DNA from: an uncultured Eubacteriales bacterium
GTDB lineage: Bacteria; Bacillota; Clostridia; Oscillospirales; Oscillospiraceae
NCBI GenBank assembly: GCA_900545925.1
Contig: URAZ01000031.1
Span: 1-34,235 of the forward strand
Reading direction: 5' to 3'
DNA: 34,235 nucleotides
How positions within the stretch are numbered: position 1 is the stretch's first letter; each line of letters opens with the position of its first letter. Of the stretch, positions 14,536 through 22,451 are shown in pieces. The translations under genes and the position numbers were made by a program. The notes beneath the pieces are model-generated. The model saw only the letters and a list, made by a program, of their open reading frames with translations, was not told the DNA's origin and made no database searches.

Positions 14536-15018
14536 TTATTTATGATATTTGCTGCCCGCCTGAATGGCCTCGGCGCGGTAAAGCTGCTCAAGAGCCATGA
14601 CGCGGGCCAGATGGTGCGGAAAGGTCATCTTGCTCATGGAAAGCTGAATATCTGCAAGCTTTTTGATTTCCGGCGCGATTCCGAACGACGAGCCGATCAA
14701 AAAGCAGGCGCTGGAGCGGCCGCTTCCCTTCGCCTGCCGCAGCGTATCTGCCAGCTGCTCAGAAGACAGCAGCTTTCCCTCCGGCGTCAGGACGCAGAAA
14801 AAGCAGCCCTTCGGAAGCTTCGCGCGGATGAGTTCCGCCTCCTTTTGCAGGCCCTGTGCGATCTGCGCGTCGTTCGGGTCCTCCGGCAGACGGCACTCCG
14901 GCAGTTCGATCAGCTGAAAGTCGCAATAGGCCTTCAATCGCTTGGCGTATTCCGCCGCAGCCTCGGTATAAAAGCGCTCTTTCAGCTTTCCCATACAGAT
15001 GAGCGTGATGGAAAACAT
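14536..15018 (-). CDS. rlmH: 23S rRNA (pseudouridine1915-N3)-methyltransferase RlmH
   Basis: 160 aa SPOUT-type methyltransferase that methylates pseudouridine 1915 in helix 69 of 23S rRNA on the assembled ribosome. Typical stretches: ITLICMGKLKERFYTEAAAEYAKRL at the N-terminus, FLIGSSFGIAPEIKKLAD for the cofactor knot and SKMTFPHHLARVMALEQLYRA...YHK at the end. The C-terminal YHK tail is conserved in the family. GGAGG precedes the ATG. It lies just after the terminator of the rpsF-ssb-rpsR operon. Confidence 0.97.
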   Translation of the reverse strand: MFSITLICMGKLKERFYTEAAAEYAKRLKAYCDFQLIELPECRLPEDPNDAQIAQGLQKEAELIRAKLPKGCFFCVLTPEGKLLSSEQLADTLRQAKGSGRSSACFLIGSSFGIAPEIKKLADIQLSMSKMTFPHHLARVMALEQLYRAEAIQAGSKYHK

Positions 15019-15038
15019 AAAACCTCCGCAAATCCAAA

Positions 15039-15063
15039 AAGCCTGTCCGCGACGGACAGGCTT
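15039..15063 (-). terminator. Terminator of rpsF-ssb-rpsR
   Basis: A perfect 11-bp stem (15039-15049 with 15053-15063), triloop and a T-run on the minus strand, 14 bp after rpsR. Confidence 0.9.
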
Positions 15064-15076
15064 CTGGATGAAAAAC

Positions 15077-15316
15077 TTAGTCTGCTACATAGGGCAGCAG
15101 GGCGATCTGACGGGCGCGCTTGATAGCGACTGTCAGCTGACGCTGATGAGCAGCGCAGGTACCGGTGGTACGGCGGGGCAGGATCTTGCCGCGCTCGGAC
15201 AGGTAACGGCGGAGCTTGACAGTGTCTTTGAAATCGATGTGCGTCACCTTATCAACGCAGAAGGAGCAAACCTTCTTACGCTTGCGAGGATGAACACGAT
15301 CATTAGCCATTGCCAT
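15077..15316 (-). CDS. rpsR: 30S ribosomal protein bS18
   Basis: 79 aa. Small-subunit protein that binds 16S rRNA as a heterodimer with bS6. Diagnostic: DFKDTVKLRRYLSERGKILPRRTTGTCAAHQRQLTVAIKRARQIALLPY. The N-terminal CSFC plus the later Cys suggest the partly zinc-liganding form. AGGAGG lies 7 bp before the ATG at 15316; an internal ATG two codons in is the alternative. Last gene of the rpsF-ssb-rpsR operon. Confidence 0.97.
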   Translation of the reverse strand: MAMANDRVHPRKRKKVCSFCVDKVTHIDFKDTVKLRRYLSERGKILPRRTTGTCAAHQRQLTVAIKRARQIALLPYVAD

Positions 15317-15352
15317 AGTGAATCCTCCTATCTTTGGTCTTGTGGAAAAATG

Positions 15353-15835
15353 TTAGAACGGGAGATCGGGATCGTCGTCGGAAAGCATGGAGAAATCAGA
15401 CGGAGCAGCAGAGACATTCTGCGGTGCCTGATATGCCGGCTGCTGCGGCGGAACCTGATTGAAGCTTTGCGCGTAGCCCTGAGACTGGTTGAACGAACCG
15501 CCGTCAGCACTGTCGCGCTTGCTGTCGCCGAAATAGACATTGTCGGCAACGACCTCCGCCGAGCGGCGCTTATTGCCTTCCTTGTCCTGCCAGTTGCGGA
15601 TCTGCAGCCGGCCTGTTACGACAGCCATACGGCCCTTGGTGAAATACTTGCTGACGAACTCAGCGGTATTGCGCCATGCGACGATATCCACGAAATCTGT
15701 TTCCTTCTCCGCGCCCTGTGCCGCGTAATCGCGGTCAACAGCGAGGGTAAAGGATGCGACCGCAACGCCACTGCCGGTCCGGCGCAGCTCAGGGTCACGA
15801 GTCAGTCGGCCCATGAGAACGATATGGTTCAGCAT
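15353..15835 (-). CDS. ssb: Single-stranded DNA-binding protein
   Basis: 160 aa. It binds single-stranded DNA and recruits repair and replication partners. N-terminal OB fold: MLNHIVLMGRLTRDPELRRTGSGVAVASFTLAVDR, then DFVDIVAWRNTAEFVSKYFTKGRMAVVTGRLQ. A Gln/Pro-rich linker leads to the acidic partner-binding tip DDDPDLPF at the C-terminus. AAGGAGG lies upstream. Between rpsF (12 bp) and rpsR (36 bp), the standard Firmicutes order. Confidence 0.97.
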   Translation of the reverse strand: MLNHIVLMGRLTRDPELRRTGSGVAVASFTLAVDRDYAAQGAEKETDFVDIVAWRNTAEFVSKYFTKGRMAVVTGRLQIRNWQDKEGNKRRSAEVVADNVYFGDSKRDSADGGSFNQSQGYAQSFNQVPPQQPAYQAPQNVSAAPSDFSMLSDDDPDLPF

Positions 15836-15847
15836 GTGAGCGCCTCC

Positions 15848-16144
15848 TTACTCTTCAACAGCGACGATGATGGAACGCAGAATGCCGTCGGTGATCTTGA
15901 AGACACGATCAAGTTCAGCCGGCATTTCGGGCGTTACTTCGCAGGTCATGTAGACGTAGTAGCCCTCAACCAGGTCGTTGATCGGGTACGCAAGACGGCG
16001 CTTGCCCCACTCGTCAACACTGGTCAGAGTGCCGTGAGCCTCCACGATACCCTTGAATTTTTCCACGAGAGCCGCGATACCCTCTTCACCCTGCGCGGGG
16101 TCGATGATATAGAGGACCTCATACTTTGCGGAAAGTTTTGCCAT
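15848..16144 (-). CDS. rpsF: 30S ribosomal protein bS6
   Basis: 98 aa. The primary 16S rRNA platform protein, partner of bS18. KYEVLYIIDPAQGEEGIAALVEKFKGIVEAHG and WGKRRLAYPINDLVEGYYVYM are typical. The start MAKLSAKYEV at 16144 is chosen because AGAAGGAGG lies just upstream; the frame upstream to 16252 covers the promoter and leader and is not coding. First gene of the operon. Confidence 0.96.
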   Translation of the reverse strand: MAKLSAKYEVLYIIDPAQGEEGIAALVEKFKGIVEAHGTLTSVDEWGKRRLAYPINDLVEGYYVYMTCEVTPEMPAELDRVFKITDGILRSIIVAVEE

Positions 16145-16172
16145 TGATGTTGCACCTCCTTCTGGACATATG

Positions 16173-16217
16173 GCCGCAGGACTCGCCTGCGGCAAGGATT
16201 GTCTGCGCTTCGCAGAC
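16173..16217 (-). promoter_or_regulatory. Two-hairpin leader of rpsF
   Basis: The 5' leader folds into two perfect hairpins: 16201-16207 with 16211-16217 (7 bp, CTT loop) and 16173-16180 with 16186-16193 (8 bp, 5-nt loop). rpsF leaders in many bacteria bind the S6:S18 dimer for autoregulation. Position and structure fit, but I could not match the CCG/GGA signature with confidence. Confidence 0.45.
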
Positions 16218-16223
16218 CGATTT

Positions 16224-16252
16224 ATTATAGCTGGAAACTCCGGAAAAGTCAA
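16224..16252 (-). promoter_or_regulatory. Promoter of rpsF-ssb-rpsR
   Basis: Minus strand TTGACT (16247-16252), 17-bp spacer, perfect TATAAT (16224-16229). Strong sigma-A promoter. Confidence 0.9.
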
Positions 16253-16315
16253 CTGGAAATCGCAAAAGAAATTAGATTTTCGCAGATTTCCGGCATGTCA
16301 CCGCTTCTATACAGC

Positions 16316-16343
16316 AAAAAGAGGAGCGGCAAAGCCTCTCCCC
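16316..16343 (-). terminator. Terminator of the FadR-type regulator gene
   Basis: On the minus strand GGGGAGAGGC, TTT loop, GCCGCTCCTC with a one-base bulge, then TTTTT. Lies 33 bp after the regulator stop. Confidence 0.75.
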
Positions 16344-16375
16344 TTTGATCTGTGCGGTTTTCGCCGCCCGCAGGC

Positions 16376-17083
16376 TCAGGTCGTCTCCTGCTCCGACTGG
16401 ATCCGGAACTGATTCATAGTGCGGATGTGCTCGGTCATCAGTTTGGATGCCAACTCCTCGTTCCGTTCCTTGACCGCCTCAATGATCCGGCGGTGCTGGG
16501 CACAGGAGGTCGTGCGGGTCTGCTCGTTTTTGGCAATCTGCATCTGCGCCTTTTTGAGCAGGAACCGGATCACCTGATACATTTCATATGTGACCTGATT
16601 ATTCGCTGCGCGCATGATCTCGTTGTGATATTCCACGTCCGCCTTGACATACGCCTCAATGTTGTCGGTCTGCATCTGCTCGGTCAGTTCCTCCAGCCGT
16701 CGGATCTGCTCCGGCGCAGCACGGCGGCAGGCCAGCCGGATGACGCTTCCTTCGAGCATCAGCCGTGCCTCATAAAGCTGCGCAATGTCATAGTTGTCCA
16801 TGATCAGATGCAGATAGAATTCCTGCAGAGGATGCTCTACCGCGTCCGTGACATAGGAATTGTGTTTGTCGCGGCGAACCAGTCCGAGGGCCGTCAAGCC
16901 CATGAGCGCCTCACGCACGGTCGTCCGGCCGACGGAGAAGGCCTGACAGAGTTCCTGCTCCGTCGGAAGCTTTTGGTTGGGCTGAAGTCTGCCGTCGGCG
17001 ATCATTTCCTTGATCTGAAATACGATCTCGTCAGAAAGCGATCTCTTGTTGAGCGGCGTTGGGGAAAAACTGCGTTCGTTCAT
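16376..17083 (-). CDS. GntR/FadR-family transcriptional regulator
   Basis: 235 aa. N-terminal winged helix (about residues 15-78): LSDEIVFQIKEMIADGRLQPNQKLPTEQELCQAFSVGRTTVREALMGLTALGLV, the classic GntR signature. The C-terminal all-helical FCD ligand domain shows the metal-binding pattern D-x3-H (DVEYH) with later His in AQHRRIIEAV and TEHIRTM. FCD regulators respond to small organic acids. AAGGAG lies upstream of the ATG at 17083. It has its own promoter and terminators on both sides, and sits at the 3' end of the HMGL/hydro-lyase operon. A perfect FadR-type site lies at the operon promoter, so it probably controls that operon. Confidence 0.92.
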   Translation of the reverse strand: MNERSFSPTPLNKRSLSDEIVFQIKEMIADGRLQPNQKLPTEQELCQAFSVGRTTVREALMGLTALGLVRRDKHNSYVTDAVEHPLQEFYLHLIMDNYDIAQLYEARLMLEGSVIRLACRRAAPEQIRRLEELTEQMQTDNIEAYVKADVEYHNEIMRAANNQVTYEMYQVIRFLLKKAQMQIAKNEQTRTTSCAQHRRIIEAVKERNEELASKLMTEHIRTMNQFRIQSEQETT

Positions 17084-17141
17084 GAAAATGCTCCTTGCAA
17101 AAAGGGTTCCCGCCAACAGGCGACATAAATGCTTATTTTTT

Positions 17142-17170
17142 ATGATAATACATTTCAGAAAAATAGTCAA
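17142..17170 (-). promoter_or_regulatory. Promoter of the FadR-type regulator
   Basis: Minus strand TTGACT (17165-17170), 17-bp spacer, TATCAT (17142-17147), about 58 bp before the start codon. Confidence 0.75.
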
Positions 17171-17221
17171 ATCTTTTCTGGTCTTTCCTGTTTTTACAGG
17201 CGAAAACCGGAAACACGAAAA

Positions 17222-17250
17222 GCGAAGCTGCGCACCCGGCGCAGCTTCGC
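17222..17250 (-). terminator. Terminator of the HMGL/hydro-lyase operon
   Basis: A perfect 12-bp stem (17222-17233 with 17239-17250), 5-nt loop, then TTTT on the minus strand, 14 bp after the nitrilase-family stop. Confidence 0.9.
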
Positions 17251-17264
17251 GGAAGGAAACGCCC

Positions 17265-18080
17265 TTATTGCCGATAAAGTTCCGGACGGCGGCTTTTCAG
17301 CAGCGGAAGCTGAGCCCGGATTCGGGCTGTCTCGCCCAGATCGAGCGTGACAACACGTTCACATGCCTCGCCGGTCAGTTCCGTCAGAATCCGTCCCCAT
17401 GGGTCTACCGCCATGGAATGGCCGTAATAGGGATACGGGCCATCCGGCGCAGCCGCAGGCGCACAAGCGCAGAGAAACACCTGATTGTCCAGCGCGCGGC
17501 TGCGGCAGTTGATCTCCCAATGCGCCGGTCCTGTGGTCGAGTTGAACGCTGCTGGAACCAGCACCAGCTGCGCGCCGCGGTCAGCAAGCGCACGGAATTG
17601 CTCCGGAAAGCGAAGATCGAAGCAGATGGCAAGGCCGATCTTCCCGAAGGGAGATTCCACAACCCGCAGCTGCTCGCCGGGTGTAAAAACGCTGCTTTCC
17701 TGTATGCACAGTCCGCCCGGCAGTGAGACGTCAAACAGATGACATTTCCGGTAGCATGCAAGTTCCTCGCCTGCAGGGGAGAAGAAAAAGCTGGTGTTAT
17801 AGATGCGGCCCTGTGCATCAAGTTCCGGCATACTGCCGCCCAGAAGATACACACCTGCCTGACACGCCAGCGCGCGCAGATGCTTCCAGATTTCGCCGCC
17901 GCGCGGCTGCGCACAGGCCCGAAGCCGCTCCAGCTGATACAGACAGCAGAACATTTCCGGCAGCAGAACCAGCTGCGCACCCTGCCCGGCGCAAGCAAGA
18001 ACCGCGCGCTGCGCCTGCCGGAGATTCTCCTCCATATCCGGCCCAATGCGATGTTGGGCAAGTCCGATACGCACGTTCAT
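17265..18080 (-). CDS. Carbon-nitrogen hydrolase, omega-amidase (NIT2)-like
   Basis: 271 aa nitrilase-superfamily amidase. The catalytic triad is visible: Glu42 (LLPEMF), Lys112 (YRKCHLFDV) and Cys153 (ICFDLRFPE). The stretch AAFNSTTGPAHWEINCRSRALDNQVF strongly resembles NIT2-type omega-amidases, which hydrolyse alpha-ketoglutaramate or alpha-ketosuccinamate to the dicarboxylic 2-oxoacid plus ammonia. The start at 18080 overlaps the LeuD-like stop (ATGA), so translation is coupled. Last gene of the operon, before a strong terminator. In context it may generate or clean up the oxoacid amide related to the operon substrate; this is inference. Confidence 0.88.
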   Translation of the reverse strand: MNVRIGLAQHRIGPDMEENLRQAQRAVLACAGQGAQLVLLPEMFCCLYQLERLRACAQPRGGEIWKHLRALACQAGVYLLGGSMPELDAQGRIYNTSFFFSPAGEELACYRKCHLFDVSLPGGLCIQESSVFTPGEQLRVVESPFGKIGLAICFDLRFPEQFRALADRGAQLVLVPAAFNSTTGPAHWEINCRSRALDNQVFLCACAPAAAPDGPYPYYGHSMAVDPWGRILTELTGEACERVVTLDLGETARIRAQLPLLKSRRPELYRQ

Positions 18081-18586
18081 CGGCCGTCTAATTCCGGCTG
18101 CTGCCTGCGCAGATACTCCACAACGCCGCCGGCCTCCAGCAGTTCTGCCGGATAGCCTCTGAGCGGCTTCAGGGCAAGGCATTCGCCGGTCGTAAGGTTG
18201 GTCACAAGGCTGCGCTCGGTATCAATCTGCAATTTATCTCCGCGCCGCACGCAGGCGGTAATCCCCGGGCAGGTGAAGAGCATCATGCCGGAGGCCAGTT
18301 CGCTGCGGAAGAACGGGAACAGATAGGATTCCGCAACGACGCAGCGGATCCCGATCTCCCGCATTCCCGCCATGGGCTGCGGATGCGCATGACCATAGCC
18401 AAAGCTTTTCCCGGCAATCAGCATATCGCCCGGTGCACAGGAGTCAAGAAACTCCGGGTCAAAGTCCTTCATCAGGCAGGCCGTGATCTGCTTCAGATCT
18501 GTCAGGCCAATGTTGGGAATGCCGATGATATAATCGACATCAAAGCTGTCCGGGAACACCCATGCTGCTTTTCCTTGCAGGATCAT
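18077..18586 (-). CDS. LeuD-like (aconitase-family swivel) small subunit
   Basis: 169 aa, the size of an isopropylmalate isomerase small subunit. It begins with the typical GKAAWVFPDSFDVDYIIG, and FDPEFLDSCAPGDMLIAGKSFGYGHAHPQ occupies the active-site loop. In LeuD and aconitase that loop normally reads N/SFGCGSSRE, providing the catalytic Ser and substrate-binding Arg; here it is GYGHAHPQ. The later AESYLFPFFRSELASGMMLF matches the family fold. The start at 18586 has a strong GGAGGCGGAGG site and overlaps the LeuC-like stop. It is a genuine partner of the large subunit but probably handles another substrate or reaction. Confidence 0.85.
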   Translation of the reverse strand: MILQGKAAWVFPDSFDVDYIIGIPNIGLTDLKQITACLMKDFDPEFLDSCAPGDMLIAGKSFGYGHAHPQPMAGMREIGIRCVVAESYLFPFFRSELASGMMLFTCPGITACVRRGDKLQIDTERSLVTNLTTGECLALKPLRGYPAELLEAGGVVEYLRRQQPELDGR

Positions 18587-19794
18587 GCCTCCGCCTCCTT
18601 CCAAAAGTCTCTTGGGTCGCAGATCTCGCCCTGTACCGCCGCGGCGGCAACGGCAGCAGCGCTGGCAAGATAGATCTCACTGTCCAAGCTTCCCAGCCGG
18701 CCGCTGACATTGAGCGTCTGCGTTGAAATTGCGCGTTTGCCTGCGCCAAGGTATGCCGCCGCACCGTAGCAGAAGTCACAGGTCGGCGAACTCAGGAAGC
18801 AGCCGGCGTCTGAAAAAATCTGATAATACCCGCGCCGGATAGCCTCGCTCTGAATGGCTGCTGTTGCGGGCGAGATATAGAGTTTGCGCCCGGGCGCAAG
18901 CCGTCTGCCGGACAGCACATGCGCCGCGGCTTCCAAATCCTCAAGACCACCGCCCGCACAGGTGCCGATGATGCCGATATCGATCTGCGTACCGGCTGCT
19001 TTTGAAAGCGGGACCGCGTTTGCAATAGAGGGCGGTGCGGCAAGGCAGGGTTCAATACATCCGAGGTCCAGATGAATCAGTTCGGAATACGCATTCTCTG
19101 TCTGCGCATCCGCATCCGGGTCAAACACAGCAGAAACGCAGCCGAGATAATTGATCAGGTTGCAGACGGTAACACGGCTGGCAAGCGGCATGCTGCGCGC
19201 GCCGGGTCCGCCAAACTCCAGAATTTTGCCGCTGCACCGGGATAGCCCCAGTTCCATCACCAGCGTATGCAGCAGATCGCGGCCCATAACACCGGGCTGG
19301 AAGCTGCCGTGCAGTTCAACGCGGACGACCTCCGGAATCTCCATCCAGAGCAGTCCCTGAGTCAGCGGCCGGAGCATTTCCTTCAAGCAGCCGACGCCGA
19401 GCGCCCCGATTGCGCCGATACAGCTGATGTGCGTGTCAAAATGCGGCACCAGCATGCCGGGCTCGACCCACTGCTGCTCAATCGCCAGGATGTGCCCGAT
19501 CCCCTCTCCTTCCGAGAGGTGAAAGCCCTGCTCCTTGGCCCAGCGGCGGCTTTCGGAGATAAAGCGCTCTTGTGTCTGATTGCGGACGGGCAGCATATGA
19601 TCCAGTGTCATATAGACGTTTTCCGGGTCTGTGATCGTTCCGCCCAGTTTCTCCCGGATCATGGCTTCATACCAGTCGCTCAGGGCTGGCCATGCGTACA
19701 GGATCCGCCGCGGCACCCGGAAGGTATAGGCCTCGCCCGCATGTACGGAGTCAACGCCTGCGGTCCGGGCAAAAATATTGTATGTGTAGGACAT
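18583..19794 (-). CDS. LeuC-like (aconitase-family) large subunit
   Basis: 403 aa, somewhat shorter than classical LeuC (about 420-470). Three cysteines for a [4Fe-4S] cluster are in place: Cys279 in IIGTCAGGG and Cys339/Cys342 in SSPTCDFC, the aconitase-family pattern. DHMLPVRNQ and HFDTHISCIGAIGALG match the substrate-side loops. Forms a hydro-lyase/isomerase with the small subunit whose start overlaps its stop (ATGA). The substrate is not clear. The gene lies 22 bp after the transporter gene. No LeuB-type dehydrogenase accompanies it, arguing against leucine synthesis. Confidence 0.88.
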   Translation of the reverse strand: MSYTYNIFARTAGVDSVHAGEAYTFRVPRRILYAWPALSDWYEAMIREKLGGTITDPENVYMTLDHMLPVRNQTQERFISESRRWAKEQGFHLSEGEGIGHILAIEQQWVEPGMLVPHFDTHISCIGAIGALGVGCLKEMLRPLTQGLLWMEIPEVVRVELHGSFQPGVMGRDLLHTLVMELGLSRCSGKILEFGGPGARSMPLASRVTVCNLINYLGCVSAVFDPDADAQTENAYSELIHLDLGCIEPCLAAPPSIANAVPLSKAAGTQIDIGIIGTCAGGGLEDLEAAAHVLSGRRLAPGRKLYISPATAAIQSEAIRRGYYQIFSDAGCFLSSPTCDFCYGAAAYLGAGKRAISTQTLNVSGRLGSLDSEIYLASAAAVAAAAVQGEICDPRDFWKEAEA

Positions 19795-19816
19795 ACGTCA
19801 CCTCGATAAGCCGCGC

Positions 19817-21166
19817 TCAGGCAGCAATCAGGAACGCGCCGACCAAGAACAGTCCGACCAGAATGGTCACGATCAGCGTATAGCCAAGGAAGTCCCGGAC
19901 CTTGATGCCAAGCACGTTTGCCATCGGCAGCGCCCAGAACGGCGTGCAGAGGTTTGTCCACGAGTCGCCGTAAGCAACAGCCATGGCTATACTCTTCATG
20001 TCCACGCCAAGCGTTTTTGCCGCCTCCAGCATGACCGGGCCCTGAACCGCCCACTGGCCGCCGCCGGAGGGAACGAAGAAGTTTACAAAGCCGGCAGACA
20101 GGAAGGACAGCGCAGACATGGTCTTCGGAGTTGCAATCTTAACGAAAACATTTGCAATCACGGGAACCAGTCCGGAATAGGTCATAATGCCCATGATACC
20201 GGCATAGAAGGGGAACTGCAGCAGGACGCCCCAGGACTGAACCGTCTGCTCCTTGAAGGATTCGGCATAGTCCAGCGGATACAGCCACGCCAGCATGCCG
20301 AGGCAGAGAATAATCAGATTAAAGACGTTGAGGTCGATGTTGAAGCCGTTCTTGGCAAAGTGATTGATTGCGTACGCAATGCCCATGATGCCGACAAAAA
20401 TAGACCAGAACCGCATATTTTCGACCTTTTCGGCAAAGGAACCCTTTTTGCGCATCTGCTTGCGCGCATCCTTACGCGCGTTTTCCGCGGCGACAATCGC
20501 AGGATCGAGCATGGTCATCTTGCTCGGATCCTTCGGGCTCATCAGAAGCAGACTCAGCGGGATCAGAATCAGAACGCCGGCAGTGCAGATCAGGTTGAAG
20601 CTGCCAAACAGCGTCTGACTCAGCGGAATTACGCCCATGTATTCCTCAAACCGGTGTCCGGCTGCTGCGATCTGAAGCGGAATCGCACCAGTCAGGCCCA
20701 TCTCGTAAGTCATAATGCCCGAATATCCGCCCGCCGCCAGAAGCGGAAGGTGATACGGAACGTTCTTTTTGGACAGCTGTACCGCCATTTCCTTTGCAAG
20801 AAACGCACCTGCAATCAGGCCGATGCCCCAGTTGACCCACCAGAGCACAAGCGTGGTAAACGAAAGCAGCAAAACGGCGCTAGAATTCTTTTTCGGGAGA
20901 CTGCAAAGCTTGACCATGCCGCGGTTGACAATCGGCGATTTTGCAAGCACCGCGCCCGCAATCAGGCCGAACGCAACCTGCATCGTAAAGGCAATCAGTT
21001 CCCAAAAGCCCTTCGACCAGTTCTCCACGACTTGGATCGGCGTGGTCGGCGTAAAGATGACGGCCAGGAGTCCGACGATCAGCGTCAGGATGATTGCGAT
21101 CACGAGCGGATCCGGAAGCACCTTTCGCATCCATGTTTCAAATTTCTGTCCGACTTTAATCAGCAT
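19817..21166 (-). CDS. Short-chain fatty acid / AtoE-like transporter
   Basis: 449 aa, about 10-12 membrane helices, member of the TIGR00366/AtoE short-chain fatty acid transporter family. Recognised from FETWMRKVLPDPLVIAIILTLIVGLLA at the N-terminus, WWVNWGIGLIAGAFLAKEMA in the middle and FVNFFVPSGGGQWAVQGPVMLEAA...GDSWTNLCTPFWALPMANVLGIK near the C-terminus. The cytoplasmic loop around residues 215-245 is highly basic. Second gene of the operon, 23 bp after the HMGL-like gene. It probably imports or exports the small carboxylate that the enzymes act on. Confidence 0.9.
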   Translation of the reverse strand: MLIKVGQKFETWMRKVLPDPLVIAIILTLIVGLLAVIFTPTTPIQVVENWSKGFWELIAFTMQVAFGLIAGAVLAKSPIVNRGMVKLCSLPKKNSSAVLLLSFTTLVLWWVNWGIGLIAGAFLAKEMAVQLSKKNVPYHLPLLAAGGYSGIMTYEMGLTGAIPLQIAAAGHRFEEYMGVIPLSQTLFGSFNLICTAGVLILIPLSLLLMSPKDPSKMTMLDPAIVAAENARKDARKQMRKKGSFAEKVENMRFWSIFVGIMGIAYAINHFAKNGFNIDLNVFNLIILCLGMLAWLYPLDYAESFKEQTVQSWGVLLQFPFYAGIMGIMTYSGLVPVIANVFVKIATPKTMSALSFLSAGFVNFFVPSGGGQWAVQGPVMLEAAKTLGVDMKSIAMAVAYGDSWTNLCTPFWALPMANVLGIKVRDFLGYTLIVTILVGLFLVGAFLIAA

Positions 21167-21189
21167 TTGAATTTTCCTCTCTTTCTTCT

Positions 21190-22407
21190 TCAGTGATTGC
21201 GTGCAAAAATCTTCTGTGCAAGGATTTGAAACTCATCCAGCGAAATCAGCGCCTTTCGCTCAGCAGAAAGCGTCTTGACCTCGTCCAGCAGTTCACGCTT
21301 AATCTCTTTGGAACTGCATTCCAGTCCAAGCTTGTCCAGCGCAAGTTCAATCGATGCAATGCCGCTGCTCTTGCCGAGCACAATTTCGGGACCAGGATGG
21401 CCAGTAAGCTGATAGAGATACGGGAGAATCTCACGCGGGTCGTCCTGGCAGTTTTTGTACCAGCCGGCAATGATGCCGGATTCGATCTGGCTGATGCAGG
21501 GGCCGGTGATGGGCCGATTCGGGCGGTCTTCAATGCCGGCGATCTTCCGTATGGCCTGCGCCGTTTCATAGAGTTTATCATACTGTAGGCCGAGATTCAC
21601 GCCGTACATGCAGAGCAGGCTCAGCGCAACTTCCTCATAGGAGGCGTTTCCGGACCGTTCGCCGAGCGAGGAAACTGTCGTGTGCGCAACATCCGCACCT
21701 GCGGCCAGCGCCAGAAGCGTGTTGGCGCTGCCCATTCCAAAGTCGTCGTGGCAATGCACCTCAATCGGCTTTCCTGTCGCCTGCTTCATTTTTCGGATTG
21801 CAAAGGAAATGCTGCTCGGAGACAGCACGCCCATGGTGTCTACGCAGCCAAGCGCATCCATATGGCCATCCTTCGCAACAGCCGTGACGATCTGCATAAA
21901 ATCGTCAAACTGTGCGCGGCTCCCATCGATGGGGAAAAAGACCGTATACAGTCCCCGTTCGCGTGCATAGCTGGTCGCCTCCACGGAAAGCGCAATCGCC
22001 TTTTCCAGTGTCCAGCCATACGCGCGTTCAATGAAGCGGCGGCTGGCCGGAATTTCGATGACAACGCCCTCCGCACCGCTGTCGGCAACCTTGTCGATAT
22101 CTGCCTTCATGCAGCGCGCAAAGGAAAAGATCTTCGGCCCGAGATTACGTTTGACGATGTCTGCGACGGCCTTTGCATCCGCCGCAGAAACGGCGGGCAT
22201 GCCCGCCTCAATCCGATGGATTCCCACCTCGGCAAGCCGTTCCGCAATGGCGATCTTGTCGTCATGAGAGAAGACAAGCCCGGCCTGCTGTTCGCCGTCG
22301 CGGAGCGTCACGTCATGCAGCTGGATCTTCTCCGCAAAATTCAGCTGCTGTCTGACCTCCTCCGCATTGTTCCACGGACTGTTCAGCCAGAGGGTTTCAG
22401 TGCGCAT
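21190..22407 (-). CDS. HMGL/isopropylmalate synthase-like enzyme
   Basis: 405 aa DRE-TIM metallolyase (isopropylmalate/homocitrate/citramalate synthase and HMG-CoA lyase superfamily). The signature LHDVTLRDGEQQAGLVF gives Arg36, Asp37 and Glu39. The metal motif HCHDDFGMGSANTLLA has His218 and His220, and GERSGNASYEEVAL matches the synthase group. It lacks the C-terminal LeuA_dimer regulatory domain, so it is shorter than true LeuA (about 510). First gene after a strong promoter with a perfect FadR-type operator. It probably condenses an acyl-CoA with a 2-oxoacid or runs a related cleavage; the substrate is not determined. Confidence 0.88.
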   Translation of the reverse strand: MRTETLWLNSPWNNAEEVRQQLNFAEKIQLHDVTLRDGEQQAGLVFSHDDKIAIAERLAEVGIHRIEAGMPAVSAADAKAVADIVKRNLGPKIFSFARCMKADIDKVADSGAEGVVIEIPASRRFIERAYGWTLEKAIALSVEATSYARERGLYTVFFPIDGSRAQFDDFMQIVTAVAKDGHMDALGCVDTMGVLSPSSISFAIRKMKQATGKPIEVHCHDDFGMGSANTLLALAAGADVAHTTVSSLGERSGNASYEEVALSLLCMYGVNLGLQYDKLYETAQAIRKIAGIEDRPNRPITGPCISQIESGIIAGWYKNCQDDPREILPYLYQLTGHPGPEIVLGKSSGIASIELALDKLGLECSSKEIKRELLDEVKTLSAERKALISLDEFQILAQKIFARNH

Positions 22408-22435
22408 GGGTAAAACACGTCCTTTCTTATATCTT

Positions 22436-22448
22436 ATTGTCTGACAAT
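22436..22448. promoter_or_regulatory. FadR-type GntR operator at operon start point
   Basis: The perfect 13-bp palindrome ATTGTCTGACAAT contains TTGTCTGACAA, an exact match to the FadR-subfamily consensus TnGTnnnACnA. It lies 3 bp downstream of the -10 box, over the expected start point, an ideal repressor position. Confidence 0.75.
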
Positions 22449-22451
22449 CTT

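Noticed and set aside
13792..15123. 443-residue plus-strand frame
   Set aside because: Runs antisense to the GNAT, cupin and rlmH genes, all well supported; arginine-rich, shadow-like composition.
14999..16147. 382-residue plus-strand frame
   Set aside because: Antisense to rpsR, ssb and rpsF; no domain recognised.
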